This document shows, piece by piece, positions 35,060 through 46,340 of a stretch of 64,000 bases of DNA. How positions within the stretch are numbered: position 1 is the first letter of the stretch; every line of letters begins with the position of its first letter. A program made the position numbers and the translations under genes. The stretch covers positions 1-64,000 of the forward strand of contig JAVXUO010001058.1 of NCBI GenBank assembly GCA_033065855.1. The letters run 5' to 3'. The stretch comes from Escallonia rubra (taxonomy: Eukaryota > Streptophyta > Magnoliopsida > Escalloniales > Escalloniaceae). The notes below the pieces were generated by a model. The model was not told the DNA's origin and searched no databases. It saw only the letters and a list, made by a program, of their open reading frames with translations.

Positions 35060-36208
35060 TGAGCCCCTTCTCATGCCCGGTCCCAGCTTGTCCCACCCCC
35101 CCCCCCCGGCCGCCCGGCTTGTACTCACATCCCCTCCCCTAACCGGCTATATCCGGTTCTCGGCTTGTACATCATGAGTTTTTTTTATAATAAACATTTT
35201 TTAAAATTGATTATATATATTTCTTTGTATATTGATTATTGTGCGTTGTTGTTGAGAATCGAATTTTTTATTACAGGTCTGGGTAATAGAAAAATAAAAA
35301 AATTTTTTTTTTTTTACTTTTGGCGACGGATTAATTCTGTCGCTAAAAAGTGTTCTTACTATCTGCTTTTTAGTGACGGAATATTCCGTCGCTAAAAATC
35401 TTATTTAGTGACGGAATGTTCTGCCGCTAAAACATTTATTCTGTCGCTAATTTCATAAAACATAAAATAAAATAAAATATGTAAAATATAATTAGCGATA
35501 GATATTTCATTGCTAATTAATAAATAACTCCGTCGCAAAAAGTACAATATTAGACGACGGATTTGAAAATTCCGTTGCCAAACTTTTAGTAACGGACTTT
35601 TATATGAGGGACTTTTAGCGACGGTAAATCCGTCGCTAAAACTTTTAGCGACGGATTTTTCGGTCGCTAAAAGCCTTTTTTCTTGTAGTGTCAGTTTGGT
35701 CAGTTTAAACGGTTCGATTTAGTCGATTTGAATCGATTTGTGCCCACTTAAAAACGTTGTTCCTTTCCCAACTACTATTGGATCTAACAATGATTAAAAA
35801 TTGAAGTTATATATTTTCTAAATTGAATATAATCTCGTTACATTCAATATATAAGTGCTCCTTGATGTATGAGTAAATATAGAATAGTTAATGGTCACGA
35901 ATTTTCTTTTGTTTTAACTTTCAAGATTTGTATATATGGATTTGCTTACTACCATATATATGTGAAATTGTCAATGAATGTTACTAAAAGTAGAGTAACA
36001 TATCATAGGTCGGTTCAGTTCGGTTTGGAATCGGTTTGAAAAATATGTACGGTGAACCAAACCGGACCAAGGTTAGTTTGAGAAGTGTGAAACCAAACCA
36101 TTAAGATCTTTGGACGGTTCGGATTAGATTGGTTCGGTTTGGTAGGTTTGGTCGATTTGAGCGGTTTGGATCGGTTTGAACGGTTTGATGCTCGCCCCTA
36201 TAAGTGAC

Positions 36209-36683
36209 TAATCGCCATTACTATTGGCTTCGTCTTCTAAACATGCTTTTCTACTCATTCGCCTAATCACCAATCGTTGCTACTATTGGCTCCGGCTTTT
36301 AGGCAATGAGTTTTCCAGCTCCAGTTTCGGTCCCAGTTCCAGTTTTTTCGTATCCCTAGATCACCAACCGTCTTTATTATTGTTGGCTCTAGATTCTATA
36401 GATGCGCTTTTATGCCTAAGCGACCAATTGTCATTACTATTTCATCCGGCTCTTAGTCATAAGCTTTCAGTGTGTCTAGACGACCAATCGTCGTTACTAT
36501 TGTCTCTGGCTTCTAGATACACTTCTTCGCATATCCCTAGACGATCAATTGCAATTACGTTGGCTCTGACTTTTAGGGATGTGTCTTTATGGCTAAGCGA
36601 CCAATCGTCATTACTATTGTCCCCGACTCTTAGTCATAAACTTTCGGTGTGTGTAGATGACCAATCGTCGTCATTATTGGCTA
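36209..36683 (+). repeat. Higher-order minisatellite, right half
   Basis: Continuation of the array at 29880-30328 beyond the hAT insertion. Units again share CGACCAATCGTCATTACTAT plus TGGCTC, with the same alternating second halves. It ends where the MITE-like element starts (36684). Confidence 0.7.
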
Positions 36684-36824
36684 TATAGTGACAATTAATA
36701 ATCGCTAAATATTTCTAAGTAAATTTTCTACCAATATTTTCAGCGAAAATTCTTAACAATATTTTTTTATTATCACTAATAAAAGTACTGAAAATATTTA
36801 GCGATAATTAATTATCGTTGTATA
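36684..36824. mobile_element. MITE-like inverted repeat, 141 bp
   Basis: The left end TATAGTGACAATTAATAATC and the inverted right end TATACAACGATAATTAATTA are related, and both continue into (A)TCGCTAAATATTT. The whole could fold as one long hairpin. The family is not certain. Confidence 0.55.
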
Positions 36825-36883
36825 GATAGTAAGATGAAGATTCCTTCCCCCAAAAAATTTTCTTCCAAAGACTAGTTTCTCTC

Positions 36884-37368
36884 TGTTGAAATGATTTAAT
36901 GCGCTTACCACAAAACCTAATGGGTTTGTAAACATACCGTACGAACTCTCCAAAAATTTCGACGTAGGATCCTTGTGGTTACGAGCCTCCAACACGCTTG
37001 ATCTTTATCGTAGGTACAAAAACGGCTACTAGAGTCGAATTTTTCGTCCACGAACCAAATCCTAGAGCTCGATGATGCTCTAGAGAGAGTGCAACAGAGA
37101 GAGGGATTGTCTTGTGACTTATTGCTATGACTTCTGATTTCTTGGGATATCTCTAGCCTTTATAGAGATACAATTAGAGACTGGATTTACCTCAAACTCT
37201 TAGGAGATAAAGATGTATTTACCTCAAACACTTATGAGATAAATATTGTATTTATCTTAAACACTTAAGAGATAAATATCCTCTAATTAACTGTAATTAT
37301 CCAGACTAACAAATACACATTATCTGTTAGTGGGCGGATAATGGGTCCACTGACCCAATTTATTAACA
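36884..37368 (-). repeat. Copia element 1, 3' LTR
   Basis: 485 bp, TG...CA. The element-internal neighbour at 37369-37381 is purine-rich on the minus strand (GGCGAGTGGGAGC), the polypurine tract. Confidence 0.9.
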
Positions 37369-37381
37369 GCTCCCACTCGCC

Positions 37382-38436
37382 CACACACATGACAAATAAA
37401 TCGTACAGTCCCTCTTTATCTCTCGTCCACTCATCTCCTCATACAGAAAATGGAAGGTGCGACCTACAAGAAAGGATGTCCAGTTGAGGAGTATTGTATT
37501 AAGTTATCACCAAACTAACACAATACATCACTCCAATAAATCTCGTATGTACCCCCAAATAGTTCAACTACACCAGATTAAACACTCTCAAATCCATCAT
37601 AATGAGCAGTGTTAAACCTCTCATATGTTATGTATTCATGACTCATATCGAAACGAAAATCGACAAAGTTGCTCGGGCTATGAATCACACAACATGGTAT
37701 AATATTGAACTTTCTTCCCAAAGCCCTCATGTCATTCCAATTAAATCCAACCGCTTTCCTAGACATGCCCCGCGGGACCGCATCATCCATGATCCAAGGG
37801 TACATGCTAAAGTAGCGACATTGAGTATCCTCTTCATGACATAGTCTAAGGTGAGAAGGGTACTACATAGGATCAAAAGTATTTCGATCCAAGTGGCTCA
37901 CACAGTGACGAAGCAGGGATTCATTCATCACTCTCACTGTCGGTCTGCATTTAGCACATGCATTATGATTTGCATGCTATGGCGTAACCCACAAGGGTGT
38001 CACATAAATGTATAATAAAATACGCCATACGAATCTAAGTCGAGTCGCTGTACAAGCGCCTAACCTCTCATAGTGCCTGCCTGAAATCTCACATTCGGCT
38101 GTAAACAGGCTACATAGAGTTGTGGAGATACTCTATGATCAACCTACATTTTTAGGTCTCATCTTAGCTCAAACTAAGGCGAAATGTTTGCTTTACAAGC
38201 TGTATCATCTTATTCACCTCTTTGGCGCCTAAGACAATTATGTCTCTTCTTGCTCGCTATCTTAGCACCAAGGTGAATTACCCGTGTGAGTGGGTCAATT
38301 CAAGCCTGGTGACACTCTTAATAAGGATGTATATGTAATCACGAAGATTATCCATTCATTCCAAAATACACTCAAATCAAGGAATGAAATTTTAATATAA
38401 TAAATAATGTCAAGTACATAAGATGCCATAAACATG
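37382..38436. other. Copia element 1, 3' untranslated part
   Basis: About 1 kb between polypurine tract and the end of RNase H. Short open frames are not recognisable. No other gene is seen. Confidence 0.5.
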
Positions 38437-41295
38437 TCAAAACCTACGGAGTCCCATACTCCTAATGTGAGAAAGGAAAACATCTCTAGCAATGGGCTTG
38501 GTTAAAAGATCAACCACCATTCTGCCAGTAGGTATATGCTTCATGGTCACCTCTCCTTGCGCAACTAAAGTTCTAATGAAATGATAACGAAGGCTTATGT
38601 GTTTGGCCTTACCATGATATTTGGGGTCTTTTACAAAATCTAGGGCAGTTGTATTGTCACAGTGAACAGCGACAGCCTCATCTATATGATTTGTAACCCC
38701 TAGAGCTTGTATGAATGACCTCAACCAAACAGCTTCCTGGACTACTGTTGAACAAGCAACATACTCCGACTCCATCGTGGATAGGGCGATGCAAGACTTT
38801 TTCTTGTTGTACCAAGAGATAGCTCCACCTGAAGTGGATATGCGCTCATCTCTTATCAGTGCCCCAATCAGCATCCCTATATCCTCTCAGTCTTAAGTCT
38901 CCACCATGATAACACAGAACGAGATCAGCGGTTCCACGCATGTATCGAAGGATCCTTTTCACCGTATTCCATTGAGCGGGTCTAGGATTACTCTGATAAC
39001 GACTCACCATTCCAACGGCATAGCAGATGTCTGGACGCGTACACAGCATAACGTACATCAGACTTCCTACTGCAGCCGCATAAGGCACTTTGGACATCTG
39101 ATTCTCTTCATCATCATTCTTTGGGCATTGGTCTATTGTTAAAATACACGCCTTGTCCATTGGAGTGTCTATGGGTTCTGAGTTATGCATACGGAATCGT
39201 TCAATGACCTTCTTGATGTATGTCTCTTGAGACAAACTGAGAAGTCTCTTTGGACGATCACGTATGATTTTAACCCCGACCACATAATTAGCTTCTCCCA
39301 TGTCCTTCATCTCAAAAGTTGAGGACAGCCACTGCTTAGTGGCGACAATGGAACTCATGTCATTCCTAGCTAAAAGAATGTCATCCACATACAAAGAAAG
39401 GATTAGAATATTTTTCTTGGATCGTTTTATGTAAACGCAATGGTCTTGTTCAGCCATTTCAAAACCTATAGAGGTAATGGCATGATGAAACCTAAAGTAC
39501 CACTGCCTAGACGATTGTTTGAGACCATATATAGAACATTTGAGATGGCAAACTTTGCGCTCATGTCCTTTGACTTCAAAACCCTCTGGTTAAGCCATAT
39601 AAATCTCTTCGTCTAGTTCTCTATTGAGAAACACAGTCTTAACATCCATATGAAAAGGTTCTAAATTCTGCAGGGCGACAATAGCTAGGATTAGGCGAAT
39701 TGAAGCAAATCTCACCACTGGGGAGAAAGTGTCTTCATAGTCCACACCCCGCTATTGGGTATAGCCTTTCGCCACAAGACGTGCCTTATACTTGTCAATT
39801 GACCCATCTACCTTGCGCTTGACTTTTAAAACCCACTAGTTTCCAATAGTCTTGCGCCCTGGCGAAAGGTCAATCAACTCCCAGACCTGATTCTTTTCCA
39901 TTGAGCTCAACTCATCCTTCATTACAGCCATCCACTCATTACTAGCTGGCGAAGATAAGGCTTCTTCCACAGAAGTAGGCTCATCTTCGTCATTTGGAGT
40001 GCACATAAGAATTTCTCCGTCAATCTCACAACGACGACGTGGAACTCTTCCTCGTGCACCTCTACGCAGTTGAGAATCTTGTTGACCTAATGGTCCTTGC
40101 GGTGTGCTCCCACTATCTGGGATACTCCCACTAGATTGAAGGTCACTTATACTATCTTCAGCGACAACCGGATGAGGAACTAATTCCCCACCTTCGCTTG
40201 GAGATGGTAAAATGGCTTCAACCTTCTCTAACTTATAGAGGTCAAGATTCTTACTCGCGTCTCCAATGCTAGGAAAATCACTCTCTATGAAATCGACATC
40301 ACGAGACTCTATTTCAGTCCTTCCACCGTTTGGATGTTCACCATACATCACATAACCTTTAGAGTTTTCAGAATATCTTAAGAAGATACTCTTCTTAGCT
40401 CTTGGCCCTACTTTCCCGTACTTATGAGAAGTACTGTGAACATAACCTGCTGAGCCCCATGGGCGCAAGTTGTCCAAATTTAGCTTTTGGCCATTCCAAA
40501 GCTCATAAGGGGTGGATTTGACTGACTGTGAAGGCACACGATTAAGTATATGGGCTGCAGTCAAAAGGGCATCCCCCCAAAAAGATATTGGAAGGTTTGC
40601 TTGCGCCATCATAGACCTAACCATGTCTAACAATGTTCTATTCCTTCTTTCCGCAACACCATTTTGTTGTGGATTATTAGGAATAGTAAGTTGCCTACGT
40701 ATCCCTTTTTCCTCACAAAACTTCTTAAAGTGATCTGACAAATATTCGCGTCCCCGGTCAGTGCGAAGAGTTTTTAAATTCTTCTCTTTCTGATTCTCAA
40801 CCTCTGCTACAAGCGTTTGAAATAGTCCAAAGCTTCATAGCGGTGAGATATCAGATACACATAACCATATCGCGTATAATCGTCTATCAGTGTAAAGAAA
40901 TAAAAGGCGCCATGACATGCCTTTACACTCATAAGTCCACATATGTCATAGTGAACTAGCTCAAGTGATTGAGTTGCTCTCACAACCTTTCCAAAAGGCT
41001 TCCTGCATGTTTTACCGGCCAAACAAGCCTCACAAGTTTGTAGATTGACTTTTGCAAGTGGGCCTAAAAGGCCTTCTCTAGCCAAACGAGTCATTCTATC
41101 TTGGCATATGTGGCCCAACCTCACATGCCAGGTGGTAGAATCATTCACCATATTATCATTCACAACATAAGAATAAGAGGACTGAGAATCAATTAAATCC
41201 AATTGAAAAAGACTATCCATGCGAAAATAATGTCCAAACAAAACATTATCCAAAAAGATGTCCAACTTATTACCCCTAAAAACAAAGGAAAACAT
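38437..41295 (-). pseudogene. Copia element 1 pol: integrase, RT, RNase H (broken)
   Basis: From 41295 downward: pre-integrase zinc site WHVRLGH...CEACLAGK (H-x4-H...C-x2-C), start of the integrase core (HYDICGLM, YFFTLIDDYTRYGYVYL), TDRGREYLSDHF and NGVAERRNRTLLDM for the remaining Asp and Glu, RT with LSLYVDDILLA (Tyr-Val-Asp-Asp at 39391-39380), and RNase H (SYNKKK-type: SWYNKKKSCIALSTMESEYV, VHCDNTTALDFVKDPKYHGK). The reading is split by frame changes near 40770 and 38870 and by in-frame stops, for example after KTIGN at 39836. In an active element these domains copy the RNA and insert the DNA. Confidence 0.85.
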
Positions 41296-41329
41296 CAGTG
41301 CTTGCCATTTACATTGCGCGAACCCCCTT

Positions 41330-42053
41330 GCGTTTCTTTATTTTCCCTTCCTTTGGCGCAGAAGTGCTAGCCTCGCCTTTCTTACTTTGTCTTCCGCGCT
41401 TGCCATTTGCATTGTGCGATCCTTCTTGGGTGACATAAGTAAGAATCTTGTTAGCGTCTCGAGTCTTAGCCTCAAGGATGACATGCTATATATGAAACAT
41501 CATAAAAGTTCTTGATGTTTTCACTATGGGTCAATATATGTTTCATATTGGCCCATGAGGCAGGAAGGGACCTTATGACAGCTCTGACTTGCTGCTCATC
41601 TGTGAGCGCATGGCCAACATCCCTTAGCTTACCAATCATATTGGACATCATCCTTAGATGTTCACTCATGGTATGCTTAGGGTCTTTTGTGTACTCCTCA
41701 AACTTGATCACAAGGCTATGAAGCCGCGTAGTTGAGGTTCCACCAAAAGAGAACTTGAGCTGATCCCATAAAGATTTGCAAGTTGGAAGTTCATCAAACT
41801 GCCCAATTAGATCATTTTGCAAGCTGCTCAACAAGGTGTAGCGCGCACTATGATTTTTCTCATTCCACTTCTGGTAGGCAGCATGGTCTCTTAGGGGTTG
41901 TCCCTCAGTGGGCGCGACCATCTCTTTGGTCAAGTACTCCTCAAGCTCTTGTTCGTTTAGCATGAATTTCATCTTTTTGTGGCAAACGTCATAATTATTT
42001 CCGTTAAGTTTCTCACCCTTAACGAGATCAGCTATAACATTTTTGGTGGCCAT
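41330..42053 (-). pseudogene. Copia element 1 gag (frameshifted, zinc knuckle lost)
   Basis: ATG at 42053 (MATKNVIADLVKGEKLNGNN), then WHKKMKF-type copia gag sequence, PKHTMSEHLRMMSNMIGKLR and SLPASWANMKHILTHSENIK. The frame breaks near 41490; the continuation (TYVTQEGSHNANGKRGRQSK, then KEGKIKKRKG) runs to about 41325 and then jumps straight to pre-integrase sequence. The second copia copy keeps the CCHC knuckle and the protease here, so they were deleted in this copy. Confidence 0.75.
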
Positions 42054-42934
42054 TCTATTCACTACATTAGTTTGCGCAAAGATAAAGACATTAATTATAC
42101 ATCCTTTATTTATTTCAAAAAAAATCAAATGAAAAACATAATCCTTCCTCACATCATGAAATCGAAAATTTGCTAAGCTCGTAATCATCTCCCATGTATG
42201 TGAGTTGGGAAAAATATTTTTCAAGTAATTTTTCGCAATAAATTTCATCATCATATAAGCCACAATGTAATAAATCATCCACATGATAATTTAGAACAAT
42301 ATAAAAGCACCATACAAAGTGTGAAAGGACTCCTTTGAGTCTTATTGGCATTCTTAAAACAAAAGTGAACACATAACTTTATTTAGAATGCCAATCTAAT
42401 AGCCATCCATTTAACATAAAACTAGCATGCTCAAATTATAAGTTAAAGAGCAATTAAATGGATGAATATGCCACATTCTCCTTCCAAGGAAAACGGGCAT
42501 GAAGGCCTTGAAATTAGGCTTAAAAAAAATGTGGGCTTGCCAAAAGCCTAACAAATATACTTTAACAAAAATATTTAAACCACAACTCTAATCAAGGCAA
42601 GCATGTAGAACATAACTTATCTATGTCATATAACTCACCAAAATATTTATTTTTTGCCCACAAAGTGCAAAAAATTAATATTTACGCATTATTCGTATTT
42701 TTAAGACTACAAAAGTACCACAAAAATATTCAAAAGTGGCAAAAAAAATGAGAATTTTTTTTTAGAAGATGAAAAACAGTAAATTCAACCTTAATATACC
42801 CTTTGGAATTAAAGAAAAATTATGTGTGCATTAAAACAAAATTTTAAAGTTAATTTTTATAGAAAAATTTGTTTAAAAATTAAACAGAACACACATAGAG
42901 GGTATAAAGGTAAATCTAATACCACATAAAATTA

Positions 42935-43235
42935 CAGAAGCCACGACAAGGCTCCACTTGCCGGAGATGAAAAACACCGACCAAAACACAGCCCGCACGC
43001 GCCACCGTGCGTGTGGGATTCCATCTGGAGTTTTTGGAGAAGGCGCGTGGTTACACGCGCACGTGGGGCGCGTGAGATGAAGCCTGACGCGTGATCGCGC
43101 ATGTGGGCGCGTGGCAGTTCCTCTTGAGCGCGTGGCGGCACGTCAGTGGCCTAGTCGGCGCGTGGCGGCTTCTCTTGACGCGTGACACGTGTCATCAGCA
43201 CGTGGCGCATGGCGCGCGTGAATTCACTGTTCATC
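42935..43235 (-). promoter_or_regulatory. CpG-dense leader of copia element 1
   Basis: Between PBS and gag is a cluster of CACGCG, GCGCGTGG and ACGCGTG words (43000-43220), unlike the AT-rich rest of the element. The equivalent cluster in copia element 2 is at 61515-61760. CGCG-core words of this kind are bound by plant CAMTA-type factors; a regulatory role is inference. Confidence 0.35.
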
Positions 43236-43670
43236 TTCTTCATTAAACCCTAATTTTTTTCAGCAGTCGCCATGCCGCGATGCCAACTTTCGAAGGCCAA
43301 ACTCTCTCGTTTTTAAGCCAAATAATGCGTACGATATATCGTTGAAAAGCTTATGTGACATAGATTAATTATATTTCAACCGATTATGATAAAAACAGAA
43401 TATCATGCTCCGAATTTGAGTCCCAAAATTCGAAAAAACTACAGTTTTCTTAAAAAATAAAATCATGATTTCTCACAAACCATGCATTCAATAATCACGA
43501 AATTTTATGGAGTTCATCCTCCACTATAGGAGAACAAAAACATATAATTATTTTTCAAAAAACATGCTCAATAAATTTCGAATTTTTGTAATGGGTCTCG
43601 TTCATGTATTCGGAAAAAATCGCAACATACACATAATTATACTAGCATGTTAGAGGCGAATCAACAAGTA

Positions 43671-43688
43671 ATCATGCTCTGATACCAA
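43671..43688 (-). other. Copia element 1 primer-binding site
   Basis: Read on the minus strand directly after the 5' LTR: TTGGTATCAGAGCATGAT, complementary to the 3' end of initiator Met tRNA, the usual copia primer. Confidence 0.85.
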
Positions 43689-44173
43689 TGTTGAAACGAT
43701 TTAATGCGCTTACCACATAACGCAATGGGTTTGGAAACATACCGTACGAAGTCTCCAAAAATTCCGACGTTGGATCCTTGTTGTTACGAGCTTCCAACAC
43801 GCTTGATCTTTATCGTAGGTACGAAAACGGCTACTAGAGTCGAATTCTTCGTCCACGAACCAAATCGTAGAGCTCGGTGATGTTATAGAGAGAGTGCAAC
43901 AGAGAGAGGGATTGTCCTGTGACTTATTGCTATGACTTTTGATTTCTTGGGATATATCTAGCCTTTATAGTGATACAATTAGAGACTGGCTTTACCTCAA
44001 ACTCTTAGGAGATAAAGATGTATTTACCTCAAACACTTAGGAGATAAATATTGTATTTATCTCAAACACTTATGAGATAAATATCTTCTAATTAACTGTA
44101 ATTATCCCGACTATCAAATTCACATTATCTGTTAGTGGGAGGATAATGGGTCCATTGACCCAATTTATTAACA
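43689..44173 (-). repeat. Copia element 1, 5' LTR
   Basis: 485 bp, same termini as the 3' LTR. It lies 143 bp from the ATG of the TIR reading frame and is oriented away from it. Confidence 0.9.
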
Positions 44174-44670
44174 CTCTCTACTTGCAAAGACGAGCTGGAC
44201 CCAAGGAGACGTCAACCATGGAAACAAGCAAGTAGATCTGCCGAAATCTGGGAAAATTAAAGGAGCACAAAACCCAACTCTTTTTTGGGCAGAAGAATTG
44301 AAGGATAATTTCCTCAATGGCAGTTGCCCCAGAAGCATCGACCTCTGCCAAGTCTCATGGTTTCAAGTATGATGCATTCTTAAGTTTCAGAGGCGAAGAC
44401 ATTCGCACCACCTTCACCGCCCACCTCTTCCAAGCTCTCAAGGCTGCTGATCTTGAACAGTTTATGGATGATGACGGGATAAAGAGAGGAAATACGATCA
44501 CTTCAGAATTGGAGGAAGCAATCCAAAACTCGAGGGTTCCCATCATTATCTTCTCCGAACACTATGCTTCTTCCAGTTGGTGCCTCAATGAACTGTTGTA
44601 CATCTTCGACCATTATCGTAGCAAAAGCAAGACTCATGGGATATTGCCCCTCTTTTATCACGTGGATCCG

Positions 44671-45258
44671 TGTCAGGAACCTGACAAAGCATAATCTCAA
44701 AGTGAGGATTAAGCTGAAGAACAAAGGCACAGCAGGAGCAATGGACCAAGGCACAGCAGGAGCAATGGACCAAGAATTAGCTGAAGGCAACTAAAGGAAA
44801 ATGAAGACACAGCTGCGAGTGATGGCGCGTGGAAGAAGATCATCAGTCTGAAGACTTGGCGCGTGTACCACACCCACTTGCACTTTCCAAGAAGGATTTG
44901 TTTACCTTCATTTAATGATGCTTTACATAATTAAGTGGTTAAGGGCTATATCTTTGTCTTAAGAGCCATTAATCACTCAATTAGTTAGAGTAGTTAGCCA
45001 CTCATCACTTATATGTCTGTCTTTCCATTTTGTTTCCATTCCCACTTTCTGTTAGCCATATCCGAGAATCTTGTAAACGGTTACACACCATGTATAAGGG
45101 CGGAGTCACCTTTGCAGCAGGAGGACATGAATGAAATCAGAGAAATCTTCTCTTCTTCTTTTTCTTCTCTGGCCCAGCTGGGTTCTCTATCTTTCTTAGC
45201 TTACAACTTCTGCTATAAATTCGTCCAAAATTCACCAAGTTATACTGGGTCCATTACA
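44671..45258 (+). repeat. Chromovirus 5' LTR
   Basis: 588 bp. Starts TGTCAGGAACCTGACA, itself a short inverted repeat (TGTCAGG/CCTGACA). Contains two tandem copies of GGCACAGCAGGAGCAATGGA (44730-44770). Confidence 0.95.
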
Positions 45259-45272
45259 TTTGGTATCTAGAG
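45259..45272 (+). other. Chromovirus primer-binding site
   Basis: TTTGGTATCTAGAGC follows the 5' LTR directly. It matches the initiator Met tRNA complement TGGTATCAGAGC apart from one extra T. Confidence 0.7.
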
Positions 45273-45308
45273 CTTAGTGTTTCGATTCCTATACACCATC
45301 ATATATTC

Positions 45309-46340
45309 ATGGGTTACAATACCAGACAGCTAAATAAGCAGCAGCTCGATGAACACATGAGCCTTATGGAGGCACAGTTCGCAGATCATTTCGGAGCTAT
45401 TGATGATCAATTGGCTGAAATGAAGGAGTCCATCTCAGATTTGCCTAACCTCAAGAATTCAATCGATCAAATGAAAGGGGAACTTCCAGAAGTAAGACAT
45501 TCTTTAGCTGAATTACAATCTATGATACATCAATTGATCGAGGGAAGAGGTATGGGGATGGAAGGTCGGAAAAAGGGTGAGGAAGAAGGATCAACTTCCA
45601 AGCAGTCAAGACAGGGTAAGGGATTTGAAGACTCGCACAAGGACTACTTCCAGCAAACAAATGGTAATTTCTCTCCTAAATTACCTAAGATTGAATTCCC
45701 TAAATTTAGTGGTTGAGATTGCTATGGGTGGATTAGAAAAGCAGAACGATATTTTGAATTCAATCCAATGGATGAGTACATGAAAGTGAATTTCGCTTCA
45801 GTTCATTTTGAAGCTCAAGCAGAATACTGGTTTGGGGCTTATATTAAGGCTAGAGGCAGGGTGTTATGGCCTGTTTTTGTAAGAGATATTACAGCAAGGT
45901 TTGCAAAACTATTTAAAGAAAGTGTGATTGGAGAGTTCCACAAATTAAGGCAAGTTGGGACTGTGGAACAGTATTATAATGAATTTGAAACCCTGAGGTC
46001 TATTATGGTGAATGAGGGTTGTAAATTTGATGACAGCTACTTCACACATAGCTTCATCAGTGGGCTCAAGGATGAGATTAGACTGGAGGTTGACAAATTT
46101 GAAGTGTATGAATTATCTCGAGCAATATACCTTGCCAGGAAACAAGAGGCCAGTCTCACTAACTGCTGGCATATGCCAAGGACTTCCCCCAAACCCAGCC
46201 TATCCAACCCACTGGCACATTTCACTCCACAGAGACCACCCCAACCCCTTAGTTCCTATAAACCAAAACCAGCTCCCCCAACATTTCCCTATACTCCCCC
46301 CCCCACACCCTGTAACCAAGGCCATATTACCTACCCCTAG
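45309..46340 (+). pseudogene. Chromovirus gag, one stop codon
   Basis: ATG at 45309 (MGYNTRQLNKQQLDEHMSLM), a coiled-coil-like N-terminus with heptad-like Leu/Ile spacing, then KLPKIEFPKFSG, a TGA at 45714-45716 where the family has a Trp or other residue, and DCYGWIRKAERYFEFNPM in the same frame, VHFEAQAEYWFGAYIKARGR, FHKLRQVGTVEQYYNEFETL and SFISGLKDEIRLEV: the retrotransposon gag core. The frame leaves the pol frame in a run of nine C (46296-46304). Apart from the TGA and the frame change it is intact. Gag builds the particle. Confidence 0.85.

Larger units (their letters stand above)
30448..35690 (+). mobile_element. CACTA (En/Spm) element, TSD TCA
   Basis: It begins CACTACAAGAAAAGAGG and ends CTTTTTTCTTGTAGTG, the canonical CACTA termini, with TCA immediately outside both (30445-30447 and 35691-35693). 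Both ends carry arrays of (T)TTAGCGACGGA words in both orientations (30465-30730 and 35320-35680), the subterminal sites bound by the TNPA-type protein. A non-coding first exon ending AAG|GTAAGT (about 30975) and a decayed Transposase_24-type gene (33462-35059) lie inside. The catalytic transposase (TNPD/Transposase_21 type) is missing; in its place are a CA-rich tract and a hAT-derived fragment. Confidence 0.9.
30337..36200. mobile_element. Non-autonomous hAT element, split by a CACTA element
   Basis: Terminal repeats TAGGGGTGAGCA (30337) and TGCTCGCCCCTA (ending at 36200) are flanked by the 8-bp duplication TAAGTGAC (30329-30336 and 36201-36208), as expected for hAT. Without the inserted CACTA it is about 618 bp. 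Its interior is full of GGTTCGGTTTGG and CGGTTTGAA words and encodes nothing. Confidence 0.85.
23800..36683 (+). mobile_element. Remnant of a Tat/Ogre-like Ty3/gypsy element, without pol
   Basis: Evidence in order: LTR-like sequence ending near 25073; a primer site resembling the Tat/Ogre type (25075-25093); a block of about 93-bp tandem repeats (25690-26120); a degenerate gag (26395-28690) whose last part carries the CAYH...H..EKC motif typical of Tat-lineage gag; then two more tandem-repeat arrays (28740-29390 and 29880-36683). The text at 29590-29740, with GAATGAAGGTACGTAGGCAA, is also of the kind found in Tat elements. No protease, reverse transcriptase or integrase is present and no 3' LTR is recognised. 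Left and right limits are approximate. Ogre/Tat elements are known for variable tandem repeats in their untranslated parts. Confidence 0.5.
36884..44173 (-). mobile_element. Ty1/copia element, near complete but defective
   Basis: Two 485-bp LTRs (36884-37368 and 43689-44173) begin TGTTGAAA and end TTATTAACA on the plus strand and are flanked by the 5-bp duplication CTCTC (36879-36883 and 44174-44178). On the minus strand the order is LTR, PBS, CpG-rich leader, gag, integrase, RT, RNase H, LTR: the copia order (integrase before RT). By eye the LTRs differ at roughly 30 of 485 positions, so the insertion is not recent. Frame changes, stops and a deletion over zinc knuckle and protease make it non-autonomous. 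Confidence 0.95.

Noticed and set aside
44503-44790. Minus-strand frame across the TIR exon and LTR start
   Set aside because: Antisense shadow of the TIR exon and the LTR repeat.
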